The position numbers were made by a program, and so were the translations under genes. Shown here in pieces: positions 10,842-22,851 of a stretch of 64,000 nucleotides of DNA. The DNA lies in assembly GCF_902167145.1 (NCBI RefSeq), contig NC_050097.1:47042095-47106094 (forward strand). Direction: 5' to 3'. Source of the DNA: Zea mays (Eukaryota; Streptophyta; Magnoliopsida; Poales; Poaceae). The notes beneath the pieces were generated by a model. That model was not told the origin of the DNA and searched no databases. It saw nothing but the letters and a program-made list of their open reading frames with translations. Within the stretch, counting starts at the first letter, position 1. Each line of letters opens with the position of its first letter.

Positions 10842-11930
10842 TGTGCGTTTGGATTTCGGCGCTCGGGATGCGATGGACCGTGGCTGTGGCCGTGTGGGCG
10901 CCGGGCGCGCCGCTTGCAGCCAGCGGCTCTGGCTGGCGTCCAACAGCTAGCCGCCCAAGCCAAAAGCTAGCCTCTCAAGAGCCAGGCAAAATTTCGGTTC
11001 CATTAGGAAGAATTTATAGTAACCTTATTTTTATATAAAAATATATGTCGAACATATTTCTCGCCTGAACACAGGCCAAAATGATGTGACCAATAGGAGT
11101 GGCCACTTTTTAAACGAAAATCGAGCCGAATAGAACCAAATTTTAGTATTTTATAGTTCAGTTCGGTTTCGGTTTTTATATCTACAAAATTCGATGTTCG
11201 ATATCGTAATCGGTTTCGGTTTTTATATCTATAAAGTTCGGTGTTCGGTATAGTAATTGGTGTTATCATATACCGAACCGAAATACCTATCGATTATAAA
11301 ATTGAAATGTTTGATTATATGAACTAAATATGTGATACAATAAAATTGTTGTTCACTTTTTATATAATTTATGATGTATTTATAATTTTTTGTATCTATA
11401 TAATTTTTACTTTTTAAAATTATGATATATCATGTAAACTTGTATATATTGTCATATAACCAAGTTTGGTGTTCTATTTTTACTGAAAAATCAAAGTAAA
11501 AAACTGAAACTGAACTTCTCGATTTTTCATTTTCTGGCAAATTGAACAGTTCTACGTAAAACTGAAGTTTTTAAAACCGAAAAACTGAACCGATATTTAA
11601 AAAAAAACAGAATTTCCACCCCCGGTGACAAACTCCCGCAATGGACGTGAAGTTATACATGCAGCCAACCATTTCAACCATTCGAATTATGTTTTGAGGG
11701 CATCAGAAGAATGCCAAATGGCACTTGAAAAATCAGCAGTAAGATGGGAATTATCTCAAGTAGCAACAGTTAACTGTTAACAGTTCTTTTTGAAACTCAG
11801 TTCATATAAGTATGATAACGGCAAAGATAGATCCACTTACAAGACCCTATATCTATAGAAAATGACGTGCTACAAAATTTCTGAAACTTCTGCAGTTTCT
11901 CATGGTGGATCTTGTGATCTGGTCCTCCCT
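10842..11930. other. Upstream region of the PPR gene and AT-rich spacer
   Basis: The first ~100 bases are GC-rich and probably hold the PPR 5' UTR and promoter on the minus strand. From about 10,990 it becomes AT-rich and contains the 47-bp duplication described separately. No gene is supported. Confidence 0.55.
11163..11256. repeat. 47-bp imperfect tandem duplication
   Basis: Two adjacent units start TCGGTTTCGGTTTTTATATC (11,163 and 11,210), within a wider stretch of scattered CGGTTCGGT-like and AACCGAA-like words up to about 11,620. It may be the remnant of a transposon; no termini could be defined. Confidence 0.7.
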
Positions 11931-13695
11931 TCATTTTACGTTCACCAGCTCCACATCAAAGATGAGGGTCTAGTTTGTGGTATCTACCCCACTCTTTTGG
12001 ACAGAAAACAATTTTTTTGCATTCCAGATGTAAACACACTCCTTTGTGTCACTCACATCCACCACCTAAAGATCCATATGAATAGAAGGAAAAACAAATT
12101 ACCAAGAGGTTAAGTTGCAAATTTTGATTTGTTATCGTGGACTGGTGAGTTTAAAATGCCAATGCATTTTACCCTATGGAAGGTGGAATGGTGAGTCTCC
12201 TTTTGTCCCCAACCCACATATATGTTAACAAACACTAATCAGTAATTGTGTTTAATACCATGATGAAGGCAAATATATAATACATATGGCCAACGTCCCA
12301 GCCACTGACCTGCCCAACACCTACAAGCAACGCATCATTAAAACCATCCATTTGGTACTAATTTGGAGTAACGTTAGAGGGTAATTACCTAGTCTAGACT
12401 CAAAATGTCTTCCACTAACATTGGAGTAAAAAATATTGTCATCCTTTAGCTTGCCAATATATTTAACAGAAACCTAAGAAGAAGAAGAAAATAGCATTAT
12501 TAAGCAGGGGCTCAAGTAGTAAAATTGGCCATAGACATGCAAAAAAAGATGCATGCATGTCATGAAGAAAGCATGTAAATGCTAGAATTGCATGAGGCCG
12601 GAAATGGGTAGCTAGGAGGGGATCATCCCTTTGAAGCTCCTCATATGCTAGAAATTTTACCTTCTTCCCATGTGTGGCTTTTTTACCATCAGGTTTGCCC
12701 ATCTCTACCTCCTGAGTTATCATACCATTGGCAAATGTTCGTGTTTGGAGTGGCTCCTTGTTATCTGACTCACCAAGTCCAGTTGTTGCCTGATTTTCAC
12801 TTCTGTTTATGTCATGTGCCCTTCTTTTTCTTGTTCTTTTTACTAGCGTCATGTGCACTTGCCTCCTCATTGTCTTTATCAGTGAATTCTGGTGAAGAAC
12901 ATTGTCAAACGGTACTGAACCATGTGATTAACATTCATATGTGAAAAGCATCTACAAAGGGACATCTCAAGATACTAATATGTTGTTGTTCTTAGCAGAT
13001 TGCTCACTGGCATCATCCTTAGGGGGCGTTTGGCAGAGCTCCCACATCTCTGTTCCTAGCGAGAATCACTTCTAAGAAGCTAAACGGCTAAAAACTAGGT
13101 TGCTCCATAGTGGGAGTGAGAGCTAAAAACCTGCTTCCCGCTGCTCCCCACGCTCTAACACCTCACGAATCACTTCACGCACAATTTGCCAAACGTTTTT
13201 CGTCAAATAGATTCACTTTTACTTGAGAATCATTTGGAATCACTCTATTGGAGAATTAGCTCTCGAAGCTAAAGAATCATGGAGCAGAGCTCTGCCAAAC
13301 AAGACCTTAAAATCACTTATGTTCTTATTTTTCTTTTTCTTCTATTGTGTACTGACAGGATCAACTGTACAATTATGTTGCTTAATCTCCCTTTCTTCGT
13401 TGTTTACTTTTCCGGTGTCCATAGTAGTGCTTTTGTCCTTTATCTTTTCTTCGATGCCCCATCAATCTTAGTCTTTACCTCCCTAGAACCGCAAGTAAAT
13501 TTATAAAAATAATGGAGCATCTTACTACGCCATGAATTAAGAAATATCCAGAGGCAAAAATGTACCCTGAAGAGTCACCACGATCGCTAATGGTGCCACT
13601 TTTTTTATTTTACGGTCTTCATTGCTAGTCTCCATGTTTTCCTCCCTTTCTTGTTTGAAACAGCCTCATAACTCTTCTTTGATTCAGAAAATGAT
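11931..13695 (-). pseudogene. FKBP-type peptidyl-prolyl isomerase pseudogene (FKBP43/53-like)
   Basis: FKBPs catalyse proline cis-trans isomerisation; the plant FKBP43/53 group are nuclear histone-chaperone-like proteins with a basic linker before the FKBP domain. Seen here on the minus strand: a Lys-rich linker (about 12,800-12,870), a segment RTFANG...GKPDGKK (about 12,661-12,780) ending at a GT donor, and, after an intron-like gap, the typical domain end FDVELVNVK followed by a stop (11,931-11,960). A TAG lies four codons before FDVEL, and the linker and FKBP segments are in different frames. The middle of the FKBP domain is badly eroded. A further Lys-rich piece occurs near 13,620-13,690. 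A MITE sits inside, and the Sirevirus at 13,701 cuts off any further upstream exons. The assignment rests on short motifs. Confidence 0.62.
13022..13306. mobile_element. Tourist-like MITE (PIF/Harbinger type)
   Basis: 285 bp, starting GGGGGCGTTTGGCAGAGCTC and ending with the reverse complement of GGTCTTGTTTGGCAGAGCTC. It is flanked by TTA on both sides (13,019-13,021 and 13,307-13,309), the target duplication of PIF/Harbinger elements. It is non-coding and lies within the FKBP pseudogene. Confidence 0.85.
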
Positions 13696-13700
13696 ACAGG

Positions 13701-15064
13701 TGAAAGGATCACGATACCCAAGAGGGGTGAATTAGGTTTTTCTAAAAATCAACACTAATTAAAACCTAAGCAAGAGCCCAACTTCACCCCAACAACTAGC
13801 ACTTAAGAGAATAATACTAGAAATACAATAGGGCTAAGACAATACTTCAAATACTCGCTAAACAAATACACAATATAAAATGCTTGAATTAAGTGCGGAA
13901 TGTAAAGCAAGGTTTAGAAGACTCCTCCAATTTTTCTCGAGGTATCGAAGAGTCGGCACTCTCCACTAGTCCTCGTTGGAGCACCCGCGTAAGGGTATCG
14001 CTCCCCATTGGTCCTCGCAAGAACCAAGTGCTCACTACGAGATGATCCTTTGCCACTCCGGCGCGGTGGATCCCTCACGACCGCTTACAAACTTGAGTCG
14101 GGTCACCAACAAGATCTCCACGGTGATCACTGAGCTCCCAACGCCACCAAGCCGTCTAGGTGATGCCGATCACCAAGAGTAACAAGCCGTAGACTTTCGT
14201 TTGACAAGAGAAGCCTAATGCAAGTGGTGTGTGCTCTAGGTGGCTCTCGCTAGCGCTAATGAGGTCCAAATGCGGGATTAAGATTCTATAATCACCTCAC
14301 TAGGCTTTTGGTGCTTGCAATGCTCTACCAATGTGCAGGAATAAATATGGGCAACAAGACATTGAATATGGTGGGTGGAGGGGTATAAATAGCCCTCACC
14401 AACCAACTAGCCGTTACCAGCAATGTTCTGCGCATGGGCGCACCGTGCGCCACCGGTGCGCCAACGGTCGACTCCAACGCTAGTTCTGACAGCTAGCCAT
14501 TGGGCAGATGGCACACCGGACAGTGAACAGTCACTGTCTGGTGCACACCGGACGGTCCGGTGCGCTGCCCGGTGCGCCACTATAATTCAACTTGTGAACC
14601 TTGCGCTGTCGGGTTTCTGCGCGGGGAAACCCTTCCCCGGGCCATCCTGGCCCCACCTGGCAGAGGGCGCGCCCCAAGGCCAGAAACCCTAACTTCTATT
14701 TTCTGTTGTTTTTCAAATCGGTTTTCGTTTTAACTTGAGTATGTTCTAGAGTGTCACCTAGCACTATATGTGAGTGTGAATATGCACCAACACTACACTA
14801 GAATTATCTTGGTCAAACTACTCATCGACAACCCTACTTTATAGTACGGCTAAAACAACATAAAAGACATAACTATATCACGAGTGTCCGCAACTTCTTG
14901 ACACTCAGAATACGAAGACCTTCACTTTGTGTTTCATCGCTTTAGCCGTCGCTTTGAGTTCTTATCTCCAGGATTGTTTTCACCGTTGTAGTACATCTAC
15001 CTGTAATGCGACCTAGCTTACCATTTGTCTCTGCAAAACACACATTAGTCACATATAACATTAC
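13701..15064 (-). repeat. 3' LTR of A, main part
   Basis: It begins (plus-strand view) TGAAAGGATCACGATACC. The short remainder, 28,972-29,016, lies beyond the inserted element and ends at TTTCA next to the purine tract, for a total of about 1.4 kb. A TATA-like site is near 14,384-14,391, and CCGGAC/GTCCGG palindromes lie at 14,505-14,580. The host flank at the left is ACAGG. Confidence 0.8.
15060..15064. repeat. 5-bp target duplication of the coding-less element
   Basis: ATTAC here and at 28,967-28,971, immediately outside the two 6.1-kb LTRs. Confidence 0.93.
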
Positions 15065-18000
15065 TGTGGCGGAACCACCCGAATTATTACAGCTTAAGTG
15101 CCCAAGTCGCACCCTTAGAGGCAGCAACACACTTAAATCGGAATAACCCGTCAGTCCCTCGGATCTAGCCCGATAAAGCCACTTATCCAGGATCGAATAC
15201 CACTAGCTCACTCGAAGGTGAGGCACAGAGAAATACAATAAAGCATGGTACCATAAAATTAAGAAAGTATCACTAGTGATTACATTATCGGAGTTTCAGA
15301 AATAATAACAATAAGTTTTAATGCAGCGGAAATAACTAACGGAGAAAACCGAGTAACATGGCGAAGCCTGGCCATGCTACTCCTCCTGGTCCTCTCCTGC
15401 GGAAGCAGTAACCCTCTCGACCATATATCCCGGTGGCAGGGATGAAGGTCAAGTCACACCATCAACCAATCAAGGAGGTACCTGCAAAAATTATGCCACA
15501 AGCAAGGCTGAGTATACTAATACTCAGCTATACTTACCCAGTGTGAGGAGTCTACTCCTCTACCTATAGACCATGCAGCTGTTTGGCTGGGAGGTTTGGT
15601 TTGCCAAAAGCACTAGCTAAGTCTAAAAACAAGTTTTAGCTTTTCAAGTTCTAGTATCATATTTATTTTAGCTAAGTTTGCTCCTTCTAAGCATACATGG
15701 TAACAAGCATTTAGTTCAATCAACAAATTGTCTCATGTAACCTCATTTCACTTCTTACTCAATGCAGTACAATGGATCAAGCAGTCTCATTAGCTGCGAG
15801 AAGCAGACGATTCGAATCGAGTTTTAACCTTGCAAGGTAAACCTAAACACACGACATGTCAGGGCACTCCGTCCCCACACACGTCAACCGTCCCCATCGA
15901 TTCCCCGTTCGCGGCCAGGCCTCACCGCCTTGGCATACAATGCTCCACTGACCCCGGCCGCCGCCGTGCAGTGACCGCACTTGTACCCACCATATCTAGA
16001 ATGGGAGACCCAGTCTCAAGACAAGTGAGGGATAAAGTCCGCGCCCGGCTTCACTCAGGTACTAGGTTTACCGGTTACCATATTTCCCGACATGTGTTTA
16101 GTACGTTCAAACGCTTGACACAGGTATCCGCACGTTAATCCTTATTCCAATTTCGTCTCGTAGACAGCGCATCCCCATGGACCCGTGTCTACAGACCATC
16201 ATCATTCTGTTATCAAAAATGGATACAACCAATTCCTGACCTCGCGCGAGTGCTAGAAAAATCGCTCGACTTCTACCGAGATCCTGATTTAGCATAGCAG
16301 CTACTCGACCTAGCATACTAGTATCCATCTTAAAAGGAATCCTGAGTTCATGCAACTAGGGTTTTAGGCAACTCCTACACTTAATTGCACGGTACAAGCC
16401 TACAAACATTAAGTGTAGTAAAATAGCATATATAAACGGTTATGCATAAAATCGGGGCTTGCCTTTAACTTAACACTTAGGTAGTGTTTGCTGGGGGAGG
16501 TGCTCGCTTGGCGAGCATACACTGGTTAAGTTCATCCTTTCTTGGGTCGTCCACCGACTGCACCTTGTGGTTTGCACCACATCACTTGCACGATCATCAT
16601 CTCTCGGTCCTAAATGAGATGCAGGATGCATATGTATGAATACAATGAAAAAATATCACAAGATATAATACACGATAGCGAACTAACATTTAATTGTAAG
16701 ACCCGTGAACAACCACACGCTAACATTAGTTATTTACACGTTATCGACGTTCAACATAACACCAGTAAAAAGACGACAACCTTTTACTTATTTACGCAAC
16801 ATAACTACGACATCGCAAGTACACGCATTTACTACGCTCACCTTAATCATCCACTAGTTACTTATTATTAAACTAGTTAAGTACGCATAAATTTACGATG
16901 ACTTACACATAGACAGACTTAGTTAAAAAGGAATAGTTGCATAATCGGGTTTTACAATCATTCACAACCTTCTATTGCAAGCATACACCCCAGAGAACAC
17001 ACATGAGGAGATAGTTTATTCACAATTACAAATTGTACTACTTTAATGACGTTGGTTACTTAGTAGTATTAGCAGAAAGCCAAAGACATGACATTATTCA
17101 TTTTGTTTCCCTAATATATAACTGCACTTGCTGACTTTTGATTAAGCTAAGCTACTTATTAGACCTTAACCAATTTAGTTCACTAACTTAGTGAGACGTG
17201 TACTACTTACTTATATATAACCCCAATTATACTAGTCACTGATTATTATTACTCATGTTCAGTCAAATCCCAAAACAAACAAGCAGTCAACTCAAGACAA
17301 ACACACTGGAGTGGAACAATCAATCACAATTAACATATTTAAGACAACAGCACAGTAGTTGTTTTAGTCATAACTCACAAGATATTTATCCAAAATTAGT
17401 GAACAGATACTTTTTGGAAAGCTTATTAAACGTTCTACAAATTATTTATAAACATCTCAGGTTGATTTAAAGTGTATCAAGAGTAAAAGACACTAGAAGG
17501 CTTTGTTGTCCAGATTTGGACAGATTCAGACTTCACACTTCAAACATCCATAACTAAATCTTCAGATCACCAAAAAGAGTGATCTAAGACTTTTTTGAAA
17601 GCTTAGCAAATGTACTACATAACTTTTATAATCACCAACAAGCGATTCTATGTTTAAACAAGTCGAACATTTCAGTTTTCAAAATCTGTTCTGACAGTGG
17701 ACAGAATACATCAATCCTCTTATAAAATTCATAACTCTCAAACTATCAGGTTTATTGTCATGGAAATTTAACACAAGTAAGATAAGAACATTATCTACAA
17801 CTTTCTTATAATTGACAAGGACTGATTCTAAACTGACTTAAGCAAACAATGCGACCTCTGAAATCTGTACAAGAATTGGATAGAATCAGTTACTAAACTT
17901 GGGAAAAACATAACTTCTAAACGATCAGACTTATAACTGTCAAATTTTTACACAAGTAAGATAATAAAGTTATTTACCACTTTTCTATAGCACATATCTA

Positions 18001-21000
18001 CAGAAAATTCAATTTAGTTCATCGAACATACAACACAACTAAAACAGTACGTGCAGCCTAAAACAGCAACCAATAAAATTCAGCTCCTATTCACTTAAAA
18101 AATTGCCGTGTTCTAGAGACTTGAACCATTGTAACATTTTACTATTTATTAGAGTTGAAACAAATAAATTAGGACCAACAAGTCACTTACAAATTTCATC
18201 CGATTTATTTCGTGCGCTAGAGTTATTACCACACAATTAACAAACACATGCACCAAAATAAAGTACTTCGACACACATGTCCGACATCACACAAAATTGT
18301 GATGAAGTACTAATATTTAACTTTAGACCATCATGAAATAACCATTTAAACTCTATTTGGTTTTAAGGTATTACTCAATCATTCCATGAAACATGCATGA
18401 TTTTGTTCTCCTAATTTTTCACTAACTCTTGTAATTATAAAAGAGTGTTATTTTAGTACCATATGAAACTATCTAATTTGGGGCTGAAATTTTTATGAGA
18501 CATAGGTAATAACAATTTATGACTAATGTATAAATTTCACATACCCAGGTTTTATATTTTATTTACTACAAAAATAACAATTTGTTAATGCAATAAAGCA
18601 TGTGAGAGCAAGTTAAATCTAAAACTAATTATTTTCTGTGGATGCATGACCATATTAAGTTTTCTTAGGCCAATATAATATCATGAAAGGACAGTGGAAC
18701 ACTATTTTCCATTTTGACACTCATACATTATTTATAAACCATTTAAAACTAATTAATATGCATCAAACAAGTTAAATCACTAACTTAATCATACATGCAC
18801 CACAATTCATGAAATTTTTACCAGTCACTAAGCATCACACAGAGGGTCTACTGTAAAACTTTCAATCCATTTGGAGCACTGGAGCTACAGATCCAAAAAT
18901 AACAATCAAAACAATCATCTTTTTCCTATTTAACATGTTTTAATTAACACACCAAGAAAACAGTGAACAACCTGTAAGTTTTATATTTTTCTTAGATGGA
19001 GTATGACAACATCTAACTAACAAAACAGGTTTCATCATTTTTGGATTTTTATAAATAAAATTATGGAGAGAAGCAAGTTCGTTTATTCTCTAAACCAGTT
19101 TTTAAATACGAATTTCTACAGAAAAACTTTACCACTAAAACATGGCAACCTATAGATCTAATAGACAGAGAATTTCATAAGGAAGGCAACAAAACAAGTT
19201 TCGTGATTTTTGGAGCTACCAAACTCGATATATGAATTTTATAACACAACACAAAAATCTGTAATTAGTGTGCACACTCACATTGGCCCTGGGCCCACAT
19301 GTCATAGACTCGAGGTGGCTTCTTCTTCCTTGGTTTCACGGAGCGAGAAAACAGGTGGCTGCAGCCGGCAAGGGAATGGGAGGGGGGGGGGGGGGGTGGC
19401 CGACAGGTGCTTGGAGGAGGGGGATGAAGAGTCCTGCTGGGGATGGCGCCGGCTCACGCTGCTGGGGTCCGAGGGAAGAAGGGAACCGGCCCGGAGGGGA
19501 GCTCGCAGGGGGAGCTGGATGGAGACCGACACAGGGAGCGCGGGGATTCGCTATGGCACTGTTGCTCGCCTGCTAGAGGGCACCGGAGTGGAGAAACTCG
19601 CCGCCAGGAGAGGGAAAACAGGGGAGGGCGCTCGGCTTGCACCGCAGGAGCAGGGAAGGGGGAGGGTGCTGTCCACGGCTGGGAGAGCAGAGGCATCGCG
19701 CCATGGACATGGACCTGGCCAAGGTCGATCCAGGGAGCTCCTGCGCGCGGCCAAGGGGGGGAGAGCAGGGGCGAGGGGCCAGCGGCCATGGAGCAGGGAG
19801 GGAGCTCGGAGCCAATGCCCCGACGGCCGTGAAGGCACGAGCAGGGGCGCTTGGGGTATAAAAGGAGGAAGCGAGCTTCATCCATTGGTGGCGTGGGTGG
19901 TGGCCTGCAGAGCTCTGCACATGACAGTCTGGTGGCAGGTGATGGCAGGACGACTTTGGACGCCCAGTTTTGGCATTTTCTGTTTGGATTCGGACCCGGA
20001 TCACAACAGAAGATTTGTTCCTTGATGTATACTCTACAAATCGTGTATAGAGATTGAGGTGATTCGGGCACTGGTTAGAAAGTTATAGACCCACGAAAAC
20101 TGGTTTGTCAGTGGGTTAGAAATCAGTGGAAACTCGTGAAAACTGAATGTCAAAGCATGTTAAACGGAATCGGATGAATGCCACCTTTTAATATGTTGTG
20201 CCCCTATTAGTTATTAACAACTTTTATATTTGGGAAAACTTGAGTTGTTCAACAAAAATTTGGGAACGCGAGACGTCGACCCGAACGATGCTGATTTCAG
20301 ACTTAGAAGAATTTGAATTCTGAAATCAGATTTTTATTTGTCTTGATGGCACTGTTTGAGATACTTAGAGATTGAATCAAGACTTGGTTTAAATATAATA
20401 TTTGTTGTATAACACCTGTTCTCCAACTTTTATTAAAATTCAAACCTCATCTCTTGAATATAAATTAAAGTTTCACTTTGGTCAAGGTAGCATTATTATA
20501 AAGCTTCAAACTATATTTTTAAGGCAATCGGGGTGTTTTCTCGACACTTTCTTGGCATTTTCTCTACATGAGCCCTTAATAAATTTTGTTGTAGAGTTCA
20601 TATAGAGTTGTTTGAGCAAGATCACAAGGCTTGGTTGAATTTTAAATTTGCATATGTTTAAATAAGAAGTTTCAAGCAAGTATAGGATTCATCTTTTTAG
20701 GTGAGCATTTGTTTCAAACTTCGAGAAATCTTTAGAAGACACTTGATACATAAAGATGAATTATGATATAGAGAAAACAAGTCAGTTTGCATAAGAATTA
20801 ATTAGAGGTTCGCACAAAGAGATTCTGCGGGAGAATGCGGATTCAGATTAAGTATTTGGACATAGACTGACTATCGAGAAAGCGAATTCGGACATAGATC
20901 GGATAATATCACAATTGTCAAGAGTCCGAATAAATGAGTCTGGACAGGAGTTACGAGACGATATTGACTTTCGAATTTTCATTTGCTCTGAGAAATAAAA

Positions 21001-21181
21001 GTTTTAGCAGGCTCCAAATTCAGCTGTTCTTGAGATTGAATAATCCCAAACGTAGTGAAACATTCATGAGTAACTTGATGAATGGAGATAGATGTGATCG
21101 AGAAATAGAAATTTTCACTGAGCATCCGAGATTAGGATAAATCTCCCGACATAACACGAAATAGACACATGGGGTGTCACA
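15065..21181 (-). repeat. 3' LTR (left copy) of the coding-less element
   Basis: Runs TGTGGCGGAAC...GGTGTCACA. The first ~1.4 kb resembles the start of the LTRs of E. The middle is very AT-rich (16,600-19,200) and is followed by a GC-rich block (19,300-19,900) with a G-run at about 19,381. Overlapping frames on both strands of that block show no domain. Confidence 0.9.
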
Positions 21182-21199
21182 GCCTTCCCCCCTTAAAGG
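21182..21199 (-). other. Polypurine tract of the coding-less element
   Basis: On the minus strand this reads TTTAAGGGGGGAAGGC directly before the LTR start TGTGACACC. It would prime plus-strand DNA synthesis. Nearly the same tract precedes the 3' LTR of E (50,984-51,001). Confidence 0.85.
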
Positions 21200-22837
21200 A
21201 ATCTCGTCCCGAGATTCGAATGAGGATCTTCAAGGGTGGAGAAGCATGTAACTCCCAAGCTGATAGTTGATGCCAATCCATAAGATGCAATCATACATGA
21301 TACTGAAGATTGATTTGGATAGAACATCGCAACATCTTGAGACAAAATGCCACGATCACTCTGAGAGAATGTCCACAAAAGATACACATCAGTATAGTCT
21401 CATAATGGATCACGACCATTAACCGTGATACCAGCGCGTGCCGAGCAGCTCAACCATGTGTGCACCATAGTAGGCTCTCGGTTTCGTCGCGGCACCATCA
21501 GTCGTTAGTCATAATACCATTACCAAACATAACTCATGAGAAATCCACATGTACATAGCACAGATAGATGGAGCCCATGAGAGTATGGCTCAGAAAATAA
21601 GAATGTGACCGGAGCTGAAGCAGAGATTGTTGGCAAAAGAGCATCACATGAGAATTTTCTTCAACTCAGAGAACCATTTTATGATCAACATGGAGATTAT
21701 CAGGCAAGAGACTAGTATGATATTTGGTATGAGGAGGAACCAACCATGAGATCAAGATCGATAAGCTTTTAGAGACATAAGAGAACTAAAGACAATAGCA
21801 AAAATCCATTGAACCTAATGGACACACTGTCTAGAGAAAAAATCGATAAAACAACGTCATGATCCTCAGAGAAGAGTATGAGAACGATCATAATGAGATA
21901 TTAGACTGATCCACATTTGATACATGAGAACAGGTTATAGCAGATAACCAGATAACGGAGCAGAATCATTAAGGGATCCGGAGATTCAGATGATAAGCCA
22001 CAACATAATTCACAAAGGAAAAGATTACTAGATCGAGGCAAAAAGAGAGGTAGTCGCATGAGATCGATTAGGATGAGCACCAGAAAGGTTATGAAGATTC
22101 GGGACAGGATCTATGGAAAGAAACATGGCCTTGATAGGGTTTGAGCAACTAGACACGAAGCAAAAAAAATTTGGACACAACAAGTGCACAAGGAGACTTG
22201 GGTTGGTCTAGCGGTCAAGCTATGGGGTTCTGTAAGTTGTGTAGGTGTATTAACAATAGTGCAACACACAAGGGCTAGAAAACACCAACACAAACATGAT
22301 AATTTTTTTAAAAAGGTTTTACTTGCTAACCACAAGGTTGTTTGGATGGGGGTCTTTTTATGAACAGATCAAGCAAAAAAATTGCAAAAAGGGTTGAACA
22401 TTTACAATACCACATAGATAGCAAGGCAAGAGAAACACATAGCACGACCTGACTTACCAATCTAACACGAGGTAAGGCATTTCTAACATAGCAGTACATC
22501 ACATTATTCACAAGTTCTATTATTGGAATAAAGGTGAGAGAAGCATGTTGGTGCACAAGAGACAATGATGCGACAATCATGATGCATGCTCATTCTAGAC
22601 GTCTTCTCAGACTTAACTAATTTTTCAGGTGCTTCTACAACATCCTTATTAATAGTAGTAGTAATAGCCTTTATGGCCTATATAAATAGCCACCAAGCTA
22701 CCCATCTATTTCCTAAGGCTTCATGTCCTAGGTCTATCCTTATCGTCCTGATATCTATCCAACTTTGGTTTCTAAGCAAGTTTTACTTTAGAAAAAGTTA
22801 GAAATCATGACTTATTGCCTTCTCTGTACTAGTATTT
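21200..22837. other. Non-coding interior of the coding-less element
   Basis: About 1.6 kb with no retroviral domain in any frame. The part next to the primer site (about 22,690-22,837) aligns with the leader of E (46,490-46,635 and 57,085-57,224), sharing the word GTCCTAGGTCTATCC and neighbours. The rest matches nothing I recognise. Confidence 0.75.
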
Positions 22838-22851
22838 GCTCCGATACCAGC
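22838..22851 (-). other. Primer-binding site (initiator tRNA-Met type)
   Basis: On the minus strand it reads GCTGGTATCGGAGC, immediately after the 5' LTR end. TGGTATCRGAGC pairs with the 3' end of initiator tRNA-Met. Confidence 0.85.

Noticed and set aside
10842..10943. A 34-residue N-terminal extension of the PPR protein
   Set aside because: It needs a TTG start. The first ATG at 10,841 gives a good transit-peptide-like N-terminus.
12463..12870. A 135-codon minus-strand frame as a gene
   Set aside because: Part is an FKBP exon and the rest is read-through of its intron after the splice donor; treated as part of the pseudogene.
19857..19865. A plus-strand TATAAAAGG (also 27,642-27,650) as evidence that the coding-less element runs on the plus strand
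   Set aside because: Primer site and purine tract both give minus polarity. The minus strand reads TTTTATA at this place, which may act as a variant TATA, so the word alone proves nothing.
19210..20071. Open frames of up to 271 codons on both strands in the GC-rich LTR block (repeated at 26,997-27,856)
   Set aside because: They overlap on opposite strands, differ by frameshift between the two LTR copies and have no domain.
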